NCBI GenBank assembly: GCA_018265835.1
Contig: JABLYK010000018.1
Span: 1-42,174 of the forward strand
Length of the DNA stretch: 42,174 nucleotides
From: Oscillospiraceae bacterium
GTDB lineage: Bacteria > Bacillota > Clostridia > Oscillospirales > Oscillospiraceae
Direction: 5' to 3'
Position numbers and translations under genes: made by a program. Positions 14,244 to 22,386 of the stretch are shown here, piece after piece. Numbering within the stretch: the first letter of the stretch is position 1; each line of letters opens with the position of its first letter. The notes under the pieces were generated by a model, which saw only the letters and a program-made list of their open reading frames with translations, was not told the DNA's origin and ran no database searches.

Positions 14244-14621
14244 TTACTTGAGTTCGACAACAGCGCCGACAGCCTCGAGCTGCTTTTTGATTTCCTCGGC
14301 TTCGTCCTTGGAGACCTGCTCCTTGATGACGGCGGGGATGCCTTCGACCTTCGCCTTGGCTTCGGCCAGACCCAGGCCGGTGATGCCGCGGACTTCCTTG
14401 ATGACCTTGATCTTCTGATCGCCGAAGCTGGTCATGACCACGTCAAACTCGGTCTTTTCCTCAACAGCGGCAGCAGCGCCGGCGCCAGCTGCGGGAGCAG
14501 CAACAGCAGCAGCGGCGGAAACGCCGAATGCATCTTCAATCGCGTGAACGAGCTCTGCAAGCTCAAGAACGGAGAGAGCCTTGATCTCTTCGATCATAGC
14601 GGTGACTTTTTCGCTAGCCAT
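14244..14621 (-). CDS. rplL: Ribosomal protein L7/L12
   Basis: A 125-residue stalk protein of the 50S subunit that recruits translation GTPases. N-terminal dimerisation helices (VTAMIEEIKALSVLELAELVHAIEDAFGV), an Ala/Gly-rich hinge (residues about 36-52), and the C-terminal factor-binding domain TEFDVVMTSFGDQKIKVIKEVR with GLGLAEAKAKVE. Full length and canonical. The ATG follows AGGAGGAAATTTATA. It is 39 bases downstream of rplJ and is the last gene before the terminator. Confidence 0.98.
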   Translation of the reverse strand: MASEKVTAMIEEIKALSVLELAELVHAIEDAFGVSAAAAVAAPAAGAGAAAAVEEKTEFDVVMTSFGDQKIKVIKEVRGITGLGLAEAKAKVEGIPAVIKEQVSKDEAEEIKKQLEAVGAVVELK

Positions 14622-14660
14622 TATAAATTTCCTCCTAAATGTTGAATTGAGTGGTGCGCC

Positions 14661-15209
14661 TTACTCGGCGGCGGATTCTTCGGCGGCAGGTTCGGCCTCC
14701 GTTTCGACGGAGCCGCCCATCTGCTCGACGACCTGGCCCAGAACGACGGCCAGACTGGTGATGGGTGCGAGCATGGTGCCCAGCACCTTGGAGTACAGCG
14801 CATCCTTCGAGGAGAGCTGTGCGATTTCGGCGATCTCGGCCTCGGAGAGGATCTTACCCTCCAGGAACGCGCCCTTGATGGTGAACTTGTCGTTCATCTT
14901 CACGGACGCCTCGTGGATGAGGCGGATCGGAACGATGGGGTCGGCGGTGCTGGTGGCGAGGGACGTGGTTCCGTTGAGGATATCGTCCAGACCTTCCAGA
15001 CCGGCGTTGTTGAGTGCGAAACGGGCGAGGGTGTTCTTAACGACGGAGTATTCGACCTCGTTCTTGCGCAGATCGGAGCGCAGGGTGGTGTCTTCGGCGA
15101 CGGTGATGCCCTTGTAATCGACGAAGACGCCGGCGCTGGCGGTCTGCAGACGCTCGGTCAGCGCTGCGACGATTGCCTGTTTCTCACTGAGAACTTTTGC
15201 GTTCGGCAT
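14661..15209 (-). CDS. rplJ: Ribosomal protein L10
   Basis: A 182-residue 50S protein that anchors L7/L12 dimers to the ribosome. Typical ends: MPNAKVLSEKQAIVAALTERL, then VDYKGITVAEDTTLRSDLRKNEVEYSVVKNTLARFA, and a helical C-terminus (LAVVLGQVVEQ) that binds the L12 dimers, ending in an acidic Ala/Glu tail. L10, with L12, represses its own mRNA by binding the leader, which is recognisable here. No L1/L11 genes lie directly upstream; the operon begins at rplJ. Confidence 0.98.
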   Translation of the reverse strand: MPNAKVLSEKQAIVAALTERLQTASAGVFVDYKGITVAEDTTLRSDLRKNEVEYSVVKNTLARFALNNAGLEGLDDILNGTTSLATSTADPIVPIRLIHEASVKMNDKFTIKGAFLEGKILSEAEIAEIAQLSSKDALYSKVLGTMLAPITSLAVVLGQVVEQMGGSVETEAEPAAEESAAE

Positions 15210-15224
15210 TTGTGTGTTTCACCT

Positions 15225-15350
15225 CCACAGGAAAGAGTAACACGCCCAAAAAAAATTTCCGCGGCAAAGCCCCGGAAACAGAAAGATAGTCATCAAATCC
15301 TGATGCATCCTCGGCAGGATTTCCGCTGAAAGCCACCTGCTGTCTTTGGA
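15225..15350 (-). ncRNA. L10 ribosomal leader (autoregulatory mRNA element)
   Basis: On the minus strand, between the promoter and rplJ, the sequence contains CAAAGACAGCAGGTGGC and, after a short loop, ATCCTGCCGAGGATG. These are the conserved parts of the Firmicutes L10 leader. The CAGGT/CCTG helix and the flanking kink-turn-like bases bind the L10(L12)4 complex. A following stem CGGGGCTTTGCCGCGG ahead of a run of eight T residues looks like the coupled attenuator. Confidence 0.85.
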
Positions 15351-15360
15351 GCGCCCTAAT

Positions 15361-15389
15361 ATCATAGCAGTCTTGTCCGGCCGTGTCAA
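15361..15389 (-). promoter_or_regulatory. Promoter of rplJ-rplL
   Basis: Minus strand: TTGACA (15384-15389), 17-base spacer, TATGAT (15361-15366). This is close to the SigA consensus, as expected for a ribosomal-protein operon. Confidence 0.88.
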
Positions 15390-15458
15390 GCTTTTTTTGT
15401 GAGCGTGGCTCTGGTGGGGGATGCTCGCCGCGTGCATCGCGCTTTTTAAATGGAAATG

Positions 15459-15480
15459 GGGGAACAGCGCTGTTCCCCCG
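15459..15480. terminator. Terminator-like hairpin after ftsH
   Basis: A perfect 22-base palindrome of GGGGGAACAGC and its complement, 13 bases beyond the ftsH stop. The T-tract is interrupted (ATTTCCATTTAAAAAG), so efficiency is uncertain. Confidence 0.6.
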
Positions 15481-15492
15481 TGTGGCTTTGCG

Positions 15493-17313
15493 TTATTTGT
15501 GGTTCAGAATCGCCATGAATTCCTCGCCGGTGATGGTTTCCTTTTCATAAAGGTACATGGACAGCGCGTCGAGCTGGGCGCGGTTTTCCTCCAGAATGCT
15601 GCGCGCCTTTTCGTGGGCGGCCTTGATGATGGCGATGACCTTCCGGTCGATGGCGTTTTGCGTTTCGGCGGAGCAGGCGAGCGACGTGTCGCCGCCGAGA
15701 TACTGGTTCTGCACGGTCTCCATGGCGATCATGTCGAACTCGTCGGTCATGCCGTAGCGCGTGACCATGGCGCGGGCGAGCTTGGTGGCCTGTTCGATGT
15801 CGTTCGACGCGCCGGTGGTGATGCGGTGGAAGATGATCTCCTCCGCTGCGCGGCCGCCGGTGAGCGTGGCGATGCGGCTTTCGATTTCCTCGCGGGACAT
15901 GAGATTTTTGTCCGCCTGCTCGACCTGCATGGTGTAGCCCAGCGCGCCGGAGGTGCGGGGGATGATGGTGATCTTCTGCACGGGCGCGGAGTTCGACTGC
16001 TTTGCAGCGACGAGCGCGTGGCCGATCTCATGGTAGGCCACGGTGCGCTTTTCCTCGTCGGTGAGGATGGCGTTTTTCTTCTGGTAGCCCGCGATGACGA
16101 CCTCGACGCTCTCCTCCAGATCGGCCTGCGTGACGATCTTGCGGCCGTTGCGCACGGCGCGCAGAGCGCCCTCGTTAATCATGTTGGCCAGCTCCGCGCC
16201 GGAAGCGCCGGCGGCCATGCGCGCGATGACCTTCAGATCCACATCGTCGGAGAGGTGCACCTTGCGCGCATGCACCTGCAAAATGGCGACGCGCCCCTGC
16301 AGATCGGGCAGCTCCACGGGCACACGGCGGTCAAACCGGCCGGGCCGCGTGAGCGCGGGGTCGAGCGTTTCGGGGCGGTTTGTCGCGGCGAGGATGATGA
16401 CGCCGTTGTTGCCCTCAAAGCCGTCCATCTCCGTCAGAAGCTGGTTGAGCGTCTGCTCGCGCTCGTCGTTGCCGCCGAGCCCGCGGCCGTCGCGCTTCTG
16501 GCCGATGGCGTCGATCTCGTCAATGAACACGATGCACGGCGCCTTCTCCTTGGCCTGCTGGAACAGGTCGCGCACCTTGGATGCGCCCATGCCGACGAAC
16601 ATTTCCACGAATTCCGAGCCGGACATGGAGAAAAACGGCACGCCCGCCTCGCCGGCCACGGCTTTGGCCAGCATCGTCTTGCCGGTGCCCGGAGGGCCGA
16701 CCAGCAGCACACCCTTGGGCATCGACGCGCCCACCTCGGCGTATTTCTGCGGGTTGTGCAGATAGTCCACGATTTCGGAGAGGTTTTCCTTTGCCTCGTC
16801 CTCGCCGGCCACATCGTCAAACCGGATGCCCTCCGACGAGGGGACGTAGACCTTGGCGTTGCTCTTTCCCATGCCGAACATCATGGAGTTTCCGCCGCCG
16901 CCTGCGCGCTCCAGCAGCTTTTTGTACATGTATTGGCCAATGCCGATGAAGATCACCAGCGGCAGCAGCCACGTGAGCAGAAAGCTCAGCAGGGGGGATA
17001 TCGTGGCCGGCGCTACTTTGGTGAATGCCGCGCCGGACGCATACAGACGCTCGGCCAGACCGGGATCATCCATTGCGCCGGTCTTGTAGATCTTTGAGCC
17101 GTCCTGATTGGTGAACAGGATTTCGTCGTCCTCGATTTCAACTTTGCCGATCTCCTGCTGCTCCGTCATGCCCATGAACGTGCCGTAGTCCACTTCCTCG
17201 ACCCGGTGCTCGTTGATGAGCGGCATGGCCAGAAGATTGAACAGCAGCAGCACCGCGAGCACGATCGCGTAGTAGAAGATCAGAGGCTTTTTCGGCTTCT
17301 TTACCTCATGCAT
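15493..17313 (-). CDS. ftsH: ATP-dependent zinc metalloprotease FtsH
   Basis: A 606-residue membrane AAA+ protease that degrades misfolded and regulatory proteins. Two transmembrane helices (about residues 11-31 and 107-127) flank a short extracytoplasmic domain. Walker A GPPGTGKT at 206-213, Walker B IVFIDEIDA at about 261-269, second region of homology DPALTRPGRFDR, and the zinc site HEIGH at 428-432 with the third ligand in the GASND segment. The glycine-rich linker GGGGNSMMFGMGKS after helix 2 is usual. It stands alone here, without hprT or tilS. Confidence 0.98.
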   Translation of the reverse strand: MHEVKKPKKPLIFYYAIVLAVLLLFNLLAMPLINEHRVEEVDYGTFMGMTEQQEIGKVEIEDDEILFTNQDGSKIYKTGAMDDPGLAERLYASGAAFTKVAPATISPLLSFLLTWLLPLVIFIGIGQYMYKKLLERAGGGGNSMMFGMGKSNAKVYVPSSEGIRFDDVAGEDEAKENLSEIVDYLHNPQKYAEVGASMPKGVLLVGPPGTGKTMLAKAVAGEAGVPFFSMSGSEFVEMFVGMGASKVRDLFQQAKEKAPCIVFIDEIDAIGQKRDGRGLGGNDEREQTLNQLLTEMDGFEGNNGVIILAATNRPETLDPALTRPGRFDRRVPVELPDLQGRVAILQVHARKVHLSDDVDLKVIARMAAGASGAELANMINEGALRAVRNGRKIVTQADLEESVEVVIAGYQKKNAILTDEEKRTVAYHEIGHALVAAKQSNSAPVQKITIIPRTSGALGYTMQVEQADKNLMSREEIESRIATLTGGRAAEEIIFHRITTGASNDIEQATKLARAMVTRYGMTDEFDMIAMETVQNQYLGGDTSLACSAETQNAIDRKVIAIIKAAHEKARSILEENRAQLDALSMYLYEKETITGEEFMAILNHK

Positions 17314-17547
17314 ATGCTACACTCCCCAGACAAAATTTTTCATATTCTCATCTTAACGCGTACATGTGTCGAATACATGAACGGAAATCAAAAAAATTGC
17401 AAACCTCCGGCGGCAATGTTGCCCATCCGGCCGGAGGTGTCCATACTATTGGGTGGGGTACAGCCTCAGCGACGGCGGCAAGAGCCTGATGAAAATTCTG
17501 AATGCCCTGTGCGTTTGGGGAGAGGAAAACCGGAGATAGAGGCGCGC
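17314..17547. other. Gene-free spacer upstream of ftsH
   Basis: No gene is supported. An inverted repeat ACCTCCGGC/GCCGGAGGT (17403-17438) followed on the minus strand by TTTGCAATTTTTTT looks like a minus-strand terminator, possibly for the marR gene. I could not assign a confident ftsH promoter. Confidence 0.45.
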
Positions 17548-17716
17548 TTTTTCAGACTGTCTACAAACCGACCGATCCTGCATAGAGATGCATGGGGCGG
17601 GTCTGGGAGGGGATTGGTTATCCCCTCCCAGCAATTTTTATCCGTCTGATACAGGGCATTCTTTGAATGCCCTGTATCAGTATGCAAAGGGAAGACACGT
17701 TGTCTTCCCTTCAAAA
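17548..17716. repeat. Family B multi-hairpin repeat, copy 3
   Basis: Homologous to the last three stem-loops of the 192-bp units at 13811-14194. The central stem (CTGGGAGGGGAT) is identical. Two other stems carry compensatory substitutions: TGATACAGG/CCTGTATCA instead of TGATACGGG/CCCGTATCA, and AAGGGAAGACA/TGTCTTCCCTT instead of AAGTGAAGACA/TGTCTTCACTT. It lies between the ftsH and marR genes. Confidence 0.88.
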
Positions 17717-17763
17717 AATGATACCCGGCAGCTCGCCGGGTATCGTTTTTCTGATATGGTGGG

Positions 17764-18201
17764 TCAAAGATTGCATTCCGGCATCAGCTCGTCGGAGATG
17801 ATGCCCAATATGCGCGCGAACGTCTCCACCTCTTCCGCAGAGAGACGGCCGTGGATGCGCTGCATCACCGTTTGGATGTAGCTTTGCATCAGACCGTTGT
17901 AGTTGTAATATTTCTCGGAGAGCATCAGGTGGTATTCGCGTCGGTCCACATCGGAATTTTCCTTTACGATGTAGCCCTTTTTGATAAGGTTATTGACCTT
18001 ATACGTCGCGTTGGACTGTGAGATGCCCAGAAACTCCGCGAACTGGCTGATCGTCGGTGCATTCATCTGGTGAATGACCTCCACGGCAAACGCTTCCATC
18101 GCGGACAGAGAACCCTCGCGCTCCCGCACCAGCGAGAACAGACGGCGGAAAAATTCCATTTTGAATTTGTCGTAAACCTGCAAAAAATTGTCTTCCAACA
18201 C
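17764..18201 (-). CDS. MarR-family transcriptional regulator
   Basis: A 145-residue winged-helix regulator. The DNA-binding core reads APTISQFAEFLGISQSNATYKVNNLIKKGYIVKE, followed by the wing SDVDRREYHLMLSEKYYNY (the DRRE motif is typical). Start set at the GTG at 18201, which follows AAAGGGGGAG; the frame stays open to 18282 but that part overlaps the promoter. Its target is unknown; the nearest genes on the strand are hdeD-like and LUD genes upstream. Confidence 0.9.
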   Translation of the reverse strand: MLEDNFLQVYDKFKMEFFRRLFSLVREREGSLSAMEAFAVEVIHQMNAPTISQFAEFLGISQSNATYKVNNLIKKGYIVKENSDVDRREYHLMLSEKYYNYNGLMQSYIQTVMQRIHGRLSAEEVETFARILGIISDELMPECNL

Positions 18202-18231
18202 GGCGCTCTCCCCCTTTCGATCTACAGACCC

Positions 18232-18260
18232 ACTGTACATCAAAATCCACAGAAAGTAAA
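18232..18260 (-). promoter_or_regulatory. Putative promoter of the marR gene
   Basis: Minus strand TTTACT (18255-18260), 17-base spacer, TACAGT (18232-18237), 31 bases before the GTG start. Confidence 0.5.
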
Positions 18261-18312
18261 GTTTTTCAAAGCGATTCCGCAAAATTTCAGCTTGCGCCGG
18301 CGGCGGGCGGCG

Positions 18313-18939
18313 TTATTGCCGGGGTTCCTCGTCCTCCACGACCTCGCCGGTGGTCTCCACGGCGGTGGCTTCATCAACCACATCGCGCACGGCGGCCTTG
18401 ACGTCCTTGACGAAGACGGCTGCGTAGATGACGGTGCAGAGATTTTGCAGGCCGTCGGCAATGAGGGAGATGCCCATGACGGTGGCAAGCACCTGCTGGC
18501 CGCTGAACGGGTCGAACACGAGCAAAAAGCCCATGACCATGCACACGCAGGTGAACAGCAGCGTGACCCACCAGGACGATGCGCCCATGCGGCGCGAGTC
18601 GATGGCCACCTGCAGCTTGAATACGCAGTCCACCAGAATGAACAGGCCGATCACCAGGGACAGAATGCCGACCATCGTGGGCGCGCGCCAGAGCAGCAGG
18701 GCGCCCACGATGACGGTGAACGCGCCGACGGCAAAGTCATACCGGACGGCGACGCCCTCGATGTCGCGCACGAAATACAGCACGATCTTCACCACGCCGA
18801 ACGCGAGCGCAATGCCGCCCAGAATGCGGCAGATGGTCGTCATCGACGTATCCGGATTGCATACCAGCAGCAGACCGAGCACGAGGAAGAATACGCTCAG
18901 CAGCACGTAGGTCCATTTGATCCGCTTGAATACGTTCAT
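18313..18939 (-). CDS. HdeD/DUF308 family membrane protein
   Basis: A 208-residue protein with six hydrophobic helices in paired-repeat order, for example LLSVFFLVLGLLLVCNP, ICRILGGIALAFGVVKIV, FAVGAFTVIVGALLL and TMVGILSLVIGLFILVDCV. The motif GIxxLxxGxFxLxxxxxKL is typical of DUF308. The C-terminus is an acidic cytoplasmic tail (about residues 180-208). HdeD in enterobacteria is linked to acid resistance; the role in Firmicutes is unknown. It starts 19 bases after the LUD gene and is probably co-transcribed. ATG at 18939 follows GAGG. Confidence 0.85.
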   Translation of the reverse strand: MNVFKRIKWTYVLLSVFFLVLGLLLVCNPDTSMTTICRILGGIALAFGVVKIVLYFVRDIEGVAVRYDFAVGAFTVIVGALLLWRAPTMVGILSLVIGLFILVDCVFKLQVAIDSRRMGASSWWVTLLFTCVCMVMGFLLVFDPFSGQQVLATVMGISLIADGLQNLCTVIYAAVFVKDVKAAVRDVVDEATAVETTGEVVEDEEPRQ

Positions 18940-18958
18940 AAAATGCCTCGCTTTCGCG

Positions 18959-19555
18959 TCACATGCCGAGGTCTTCGTCGATGAGCACGACTTCAATTTT
19001 GGCCATATCCATCATCACGCCCCAGAGCACCAGCAGCGCGTTGCAGCCGCGTCCGGCGGCGCGGCAGTCAAAGCAGCGGTCGTGCTTCTGGCAGGGCTGC
19101 TCGCCGGGGAAGCGCTTCATGTTCTGCACGGCGGCGGTGTTGCGCGCGCGGTGGAGTGCGGAGTCGAAATCGGGGCAGATTTTGTTCGTGCCCGCGACGA
19201 TGTACACGGTCTTGCCGATGCCGTAGACCATGGCGGCGAGCCGGTTGCCGCGCCCGTCGATGTTCACGATCTCGCCGTCCTCGGAGATGGCGTTCGCGCT
19301 GCTGAGGAAGACCTTTGCGGCGAGCTCCCGGTCGAGTGTCTCGAAGCCGGGTTCGCGCCAGTGCCAGGATACCTCGTTGTTTGCCGTCAGCCGGTCGTAA
19401 AGGCCGAGCTGGTCGATCGTTTTGCTGCCGCCGATGCCGACGGTCGTGCCGCGGATTGCGCCGTCGAGATAATCGACCGCCTCCGCACCGGTCGCAAAGT
19501 GCGTCACTTCAAAGCCACGCCCGCGCAGGGAGCGAATGGTTTTTTCCAGATCCAT
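18959..19555 (-). CDS. LUD-domain protein (LutC/DUF162 family)
   Basis: A 198-residue protein of the lactate-utilisation (LUD, PF02589) family in its stand-alone clostridial form. Core segments: VGIGGSKTIDQLGLYDRL, KVFLSSANAISEDGEIVNIDGRGNRLAAMVYGI and KTVYIVAGTNKI. The C-terminal Cys cluster CQKHDRCFDC-x7-C could bind a metal or cluster. Neither LutA nor LutB is nearby, so lactate oxidation is unproven. The frame is open far upstream, but ATG 19555 has GGAGG at correct spacing. The product has the length usual for this stand-alone form. Confidence 0.88.
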   Translation of the reverse strand: MDLEKTIRSLRGRGFEVTHFATGAEAVDYLDGAIRGTTVGIGGSKTIDQLGLYDRLTANNEVSWHWREPGFETLDRELAAKVFLSSANAISEDGEIVNIDGRGNRLAAMVYGIGKTVYIVAGTNKICPDFDSALHRARNTAAVQNMKRFPGEQPCQKHDRCFDCRAAGRGCNALLVLWGVMMDMAKIEVVLIDEDLGM

Positions 19556-19595
19556 AAATGTGACCTCCATTGTAAAATGATGCTTTTCTGAATTT

Positions 19596-19624
19596 ATCCT
19601 ATCATTTTCCGGTGTGCGCGTCAA
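19596..19624 (-). promoter_or_regulatory. Promoter of the LUD-HdeD unit
   Basis: Minus strand TTGACG (19619-19624), 17-base spacer, TAGGAT (19596-19601). Confidence 0.7.
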
Positions 19625-19631
19625 TTCACAA

Positions 19632-19660
19632 TTGTATCTCCCGTGCGCGTTTGCTATAAT
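19632..19660 (+). promoter_or_regulatory. Promoter of the PAP2 gene
   Basis: TTGTAT (19632-19637), 17-base spacer, TGCTATAAT (TATAAT 19655-19660). It is divergent from, and only 8 bases away from, the LUD promoter's -35 box. Confidence 0.75.
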
Positions 19661-19690
19661 GCAGGAAGAAGCAAAGAGGGAGAGATTGTA

Positions 19691-20611
19691 ATGCAACTGC
19701 TCTATGCGCTCGAGTCCATCCGCACCCCGCTGCTCGACACGCTCATGGCGTGGATCACCGAATGCGGCGGCGAGCTGGTGTTCATGGCTGTGGCGATCAC
19801 GATGTTCTGGTGCGTCAGCAAGGCCTGCGGCTATTACATGCTCACGGTCGGCTTTACCGGGACGATTTTGAACCAGTTTCTCAAGCTGGCGTTCCGGATC
19901 CCGCGCCCGTGGGTAAAGGATCCCGATTTCACCATCGTGGAAAGCGCCCGTGCCGGAGCGACGGGGTATTCGTTCCCCAGCGGCCACACGCAGAATGTGT
20001 TCGCCTCCTTCGGCTGCGGGATGCGCTGGACGAAGCGGACGGGACTGCGCATCGTCTGCGCCGTCATCGTCGTGCTCACGGCGTTTTCGCGCATGTACCT
20101 CGGCGTGCACACGCCGTTGGATGTGGGCGTGTCGTTCGGGATCGGGCTGGTGCTCGTCTTTGCGCTCTACCCGCTGTTTTCGCGCATCGAGGAGCGGCCG
20201 AACACGATGTACTGGCTCTTCGGCGTGATGATTGTGCTGAATCTGGCGTATCTGCTGTATGCCGAGCTGTGGCCGTTTCCTGCGGACGTGGACGCCGCGA
20301 ATCTCGCGGAGGGGCGCAAGAACGCCTACACGCTGCTCGGCGCCGTCCTCGGCATGACGGGCGCGTATTTCATCGACCGAAAGTATGTCCATTTCGACGT
20401 GCGCGCCGTCTGGTGGGCGCAGGTGCTGAAGGTCGTGCTCGGCCTCGCGCTGACCGTTGCGCTGCGCACCGTGCTCAAAGCGCCGCTGCTCGCGCTGTTC
20501 GGCGGCCACAACGCCGCGCATCTGCTGCGGTATTTCATCATGGTGCTCTTTGCCGGCGGCGTCTGGCCGATGACGTTCCGGTGGTTTGGCCGGCTGGGGA
20601 AGAAAACCTGA
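19691..20611 (+). CDS. PAP2-superfamily membrane phosphatase
   Basis: A 306-residue polytopic protein with the three phosphatase motifs: KLAFRIPRP (K-x6-RP), PSGH with upstream YSF, and SRMYLGVHTPLDV (SR-x5-H-x3-D). These form the vanadate-sensitive acid phosphatase site of lipid phosphatases. The likely substrate class is phosphatidate or undecaprenyl pyrophosphate. After the PAP2 core (about residues 20-170) come four more helices to the C-terminus, a longer tail than the minimal family. ATG at 19691 follows GGGAGAG. Confidence 0.92.
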   Translation: MQLLYALESIRTPLLDTLMAWITECGGELVFMAVAITMFWCVSKACGYYMLTVGFTGTILNQFLKLAFRIPRPWVKDPDFTIVESARAGATGYSFPSGHTQNVFASFGCGMRWTKRTGLRIVCAVIVVLTAFSRMYLGVHTPLDVGVSFGIGLVLVFALYPLFSRIEERPNTMYWLFGVMIVLNLAYLLYAELWPFPADVDAANLAEGRKNAYTLLGAVLGMTGAYFIDRKYVHFDVRAVWWAQVLKVVLGLALTVALRTVLKAPLLALFGGHNAAHLLRYFIMVLFAGGVWPMTFRWFGRLGKKT

Positions 20612-20627
20612 AAATCCAGCGTCCGAT

Positions 20628-20656
20628 TTGACTTGACGCCGGAACTATGATAGTAT
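20628..20656 (+). promoter_or_regulatory. Promoter of the pseudokinase-lectin gene
   Basis: TTGACT (20628-20633), 17-base spacer, TAGTAT (20651-20656). A GTTGACATAAT motif follows at 20663-20673, just after the expected transcription start. Confidence 0.65.
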
Positions 20657-20697
20657 CTTTATGTTGACATAATACTTCAGAAAGGAATGCGTGCAGT

Positions 20698-22209
20698 ATG
20701 GAACAGAACGCATTTGATCACAGCAGTGTCCTCGGCGCGCGGCTGTACCGCCTCACGCGCAGGGACTTGACGGCGCTGTGCGAAGCGCTGTGTGAGATTC
20801 TTGCGCGGACGGACGGCTACCATGGCGGCGTGCGTCCCGGCAACATCAGCTATGCCGGCGCGGACGCGGTCGCACTGGGCGACAAGGCGCGCGCCGGAAC
20901 GCGCGACTGGAGCACCGAGGAGCTGGAGTTCATGGCACCGGAGGTGTTCTGGAGCGGCGATCTCGCGCCGTCGGCGGACGTGTATTCCATCGGCCTGCTT
21001 TTGTATGCGGGCGTGAGCGGCGGCAAGCTGCCGTTTTACCCGCAGGAGCATGAGCCGACGCCGAACGACCGCGCCGCCGCGCTGCGCCGCCGCATGAACG
21101 GCGAGGAGCTGCGTATGCCAAAGGGCGCGGGAAAGAAGCTCGCGGAAATCATCCGCAAGGCCACGCAGTACCGCGAGGAGGACCGCTATCCAACGCCGGC
21201 GGCGCTTGGTGCTGCGCTGCAGCAGTACCGTGCGGAGATGAAAAACAGCGCGCCCACCGCGCAGGAGATGTTTGAGAAACCGGAGCAGGAGCTGTCCGAT
21301 GTGGAGCGCATGATGCTTGGCATCCTCGGCGCGAACGCTGCGGCGGACGAGCCGGAGGAAGAACCGGAAGCGGCAGAACCTGTCGGGGAAGCGCCGGAGG
21401 CGGCAGAACCCGTCCAGGAGGAAGCGACGCAGCCGGAAGTACCGGAGGCGGAGGAGCCGAAGGCCGCAGAGCCCGCGCCGGAAGAGAAGCCGGAGACTGC
21501 GCCGGAAGAGAAACCGGAACCTGCCCCGGAGACTGCTCCGTCTGCGGAAAAGAAGCCGGAGCCGAAGGATGACTGGAAGGGCAAGGAAGTCCACCAGAAG
21601 CCGAAAAAGAACAACCACAAGGGCGGCATCATCGCGGCGCTGGTCATCTGCGCTGTGGTGCTGGCCGTGCTGATCCTGCGGTCGCTCGGTGTGTTCGGCA
21701 GCGCAAAGCCCGCGCCGGCGCCTACCCCGGAGCCGACCCCGTCTGCGGAAGTCACGCCGACCCCGACGCCCACCCCGGAGCCGACGCCCACCCCGGAGCC
21801 GGAACCGAAGGTCTCTACGTATGAGATCGTCGTTTCGGATGCCTCATGGGAGACGGCGGAGGCTGACGCGGAAGCCAAGGGCGGCCATCTTGCCGTCATT
21901 GACGACGAAGCGGAGTTCCAGAAGGTTACCGCGCTTGCGGCGGAGCAGGGCGTCCGCTATGTCTGGCTTGGCCTGTACCGCACGGACAGCGGCGAGCTTG
22001 CATGGGTGCACAGCACTGAGTCCGGCTACTACAACTGGGCTGAGGGCGAGCCGTCCGTCCACGATACGAACGGCGCCGCCGAGGACTACGTCCTGCTCAG
22101 CAATCGGGACGGTACGTGGTACTATAACGACTGCATCGGCGACCCCGCTGGAAGCTATCCCCGCTTCTACAGCGGCCAGCTTGCGTATGTGATCGAGTAC
22201 GAGGGATAA
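20698..22209 (+). CDS. Truncated pseudokinase - TM - C-type lectin-like protein
   Basis: A 503-residue protein with an unusual domain order. Residues about 20-180 match the C-lobe of a Ser/Thr protein kinase: YHGGVRPGNISY stands where HRDxKPxN is expected (catalytic Asp replaced by Gly44), MAPE at 79-82, SADVYSIGLLLY, and the final Arg-containing helix. The whole N-lobe (P-loop, VAIK Lys) is missing, so it should be catalytically dead. A Glu/Pro/Ala-rich linker (about 215-290), a transmembrane helix (309-328) and a Pro-Thr spacer follow. The extracellular C-terminus (about 370-503) has a C-type-lectin-like pattern: WETAEADAEAKGGHLAVID, VWLGL, YNWAEGEPS. It may couple outside ligands to cytosolic partners. 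Confidence 0.82.
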   Translation: MEQNAFDHSSVLGARLYRLTRRDLTALCEALCEILARTDGYHGGVRPGNISYAGADAVALGDKARAGTRDWSTEELEFMAPEVFWSGDLAPSADVYSIGLLLYAGVSGGKLPFYPQEHEPTPNDRAAALRRRMNGEELRMPKGAGKKLAEIIRKATQYREEDRYPTPAALGAALQQYRAEMKNSAPTAQEMFEKPEQELSDVERMMLGILGANAAADEPEEEPEAAEPVGEAPEAAEPVQEEATQPEVPEAEEPKAAEPAPEEKPETAPEEKPEPAPETAPSAEKKPEPKDDWKGKEVHQKPKKNNHKGGIIAALVICAVVLAVLILRSLGVFGSAKPAPAPTPEPTPSAEVTPTPTPTPEPTPTPEPEPKVSTYEIVVSDASWETAEADAEAKGGHLAVIDDEAEFQKVTALAAEQGVRYVWLGLYRTDSGELAWVHSTESGYYNWAEGEPSVHDTNGAAEDYVLLSNRDGTWYYNDCIGDPAGSYPRFYSGQLAYVIEYEG

Positions 22210-22222
22210 GTGCATAACGAGG

Positions 22223-22252
22223 AAAGAGCCGCCCAGCCGGGCGGCTCTTTTG
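22223..22252 (+). terminator. Terminator of the pseudokinase-lectin gene
   Basis: AAGAGCCGCCC-AGCC-GGGCGGCTCTTTT, 14 bases after the stop. Confidence 0.93.
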
Positions 22253-22316
22253 CGGGGGAGTACATTTATATTCACAAAAATCAAAAATTAAGCTTACAAA
22301 ATCCACTGATTTTGAC

Positions 22317-22345
22317 TTGAAATTTGCACTGATATGGCGTAATAT
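22317..22345 (+). promoter_or_regulatory. Promoter of the HTH-GHKL-DUF4325 gene
   Basis: TTGAAA (22317-22322), 17-base spacer, TAATAT (22340-22345), within an AT-rich region. CACTGAT occurs twice nearby, just upstream of and inside the spacer, and may be an operator. Confidence 0.6.
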
Positions 22346-22386
22346 AAAAAATAGAAGGAAAGGATTCGATGGGAAGGTGAACAGAA

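Noticed and set aside
15421..17097. Plus-strand 558-codon frame opposite ftsH
   Set aside because: Shadow of FtsH coding sequence; no start signals and no family resemblance.
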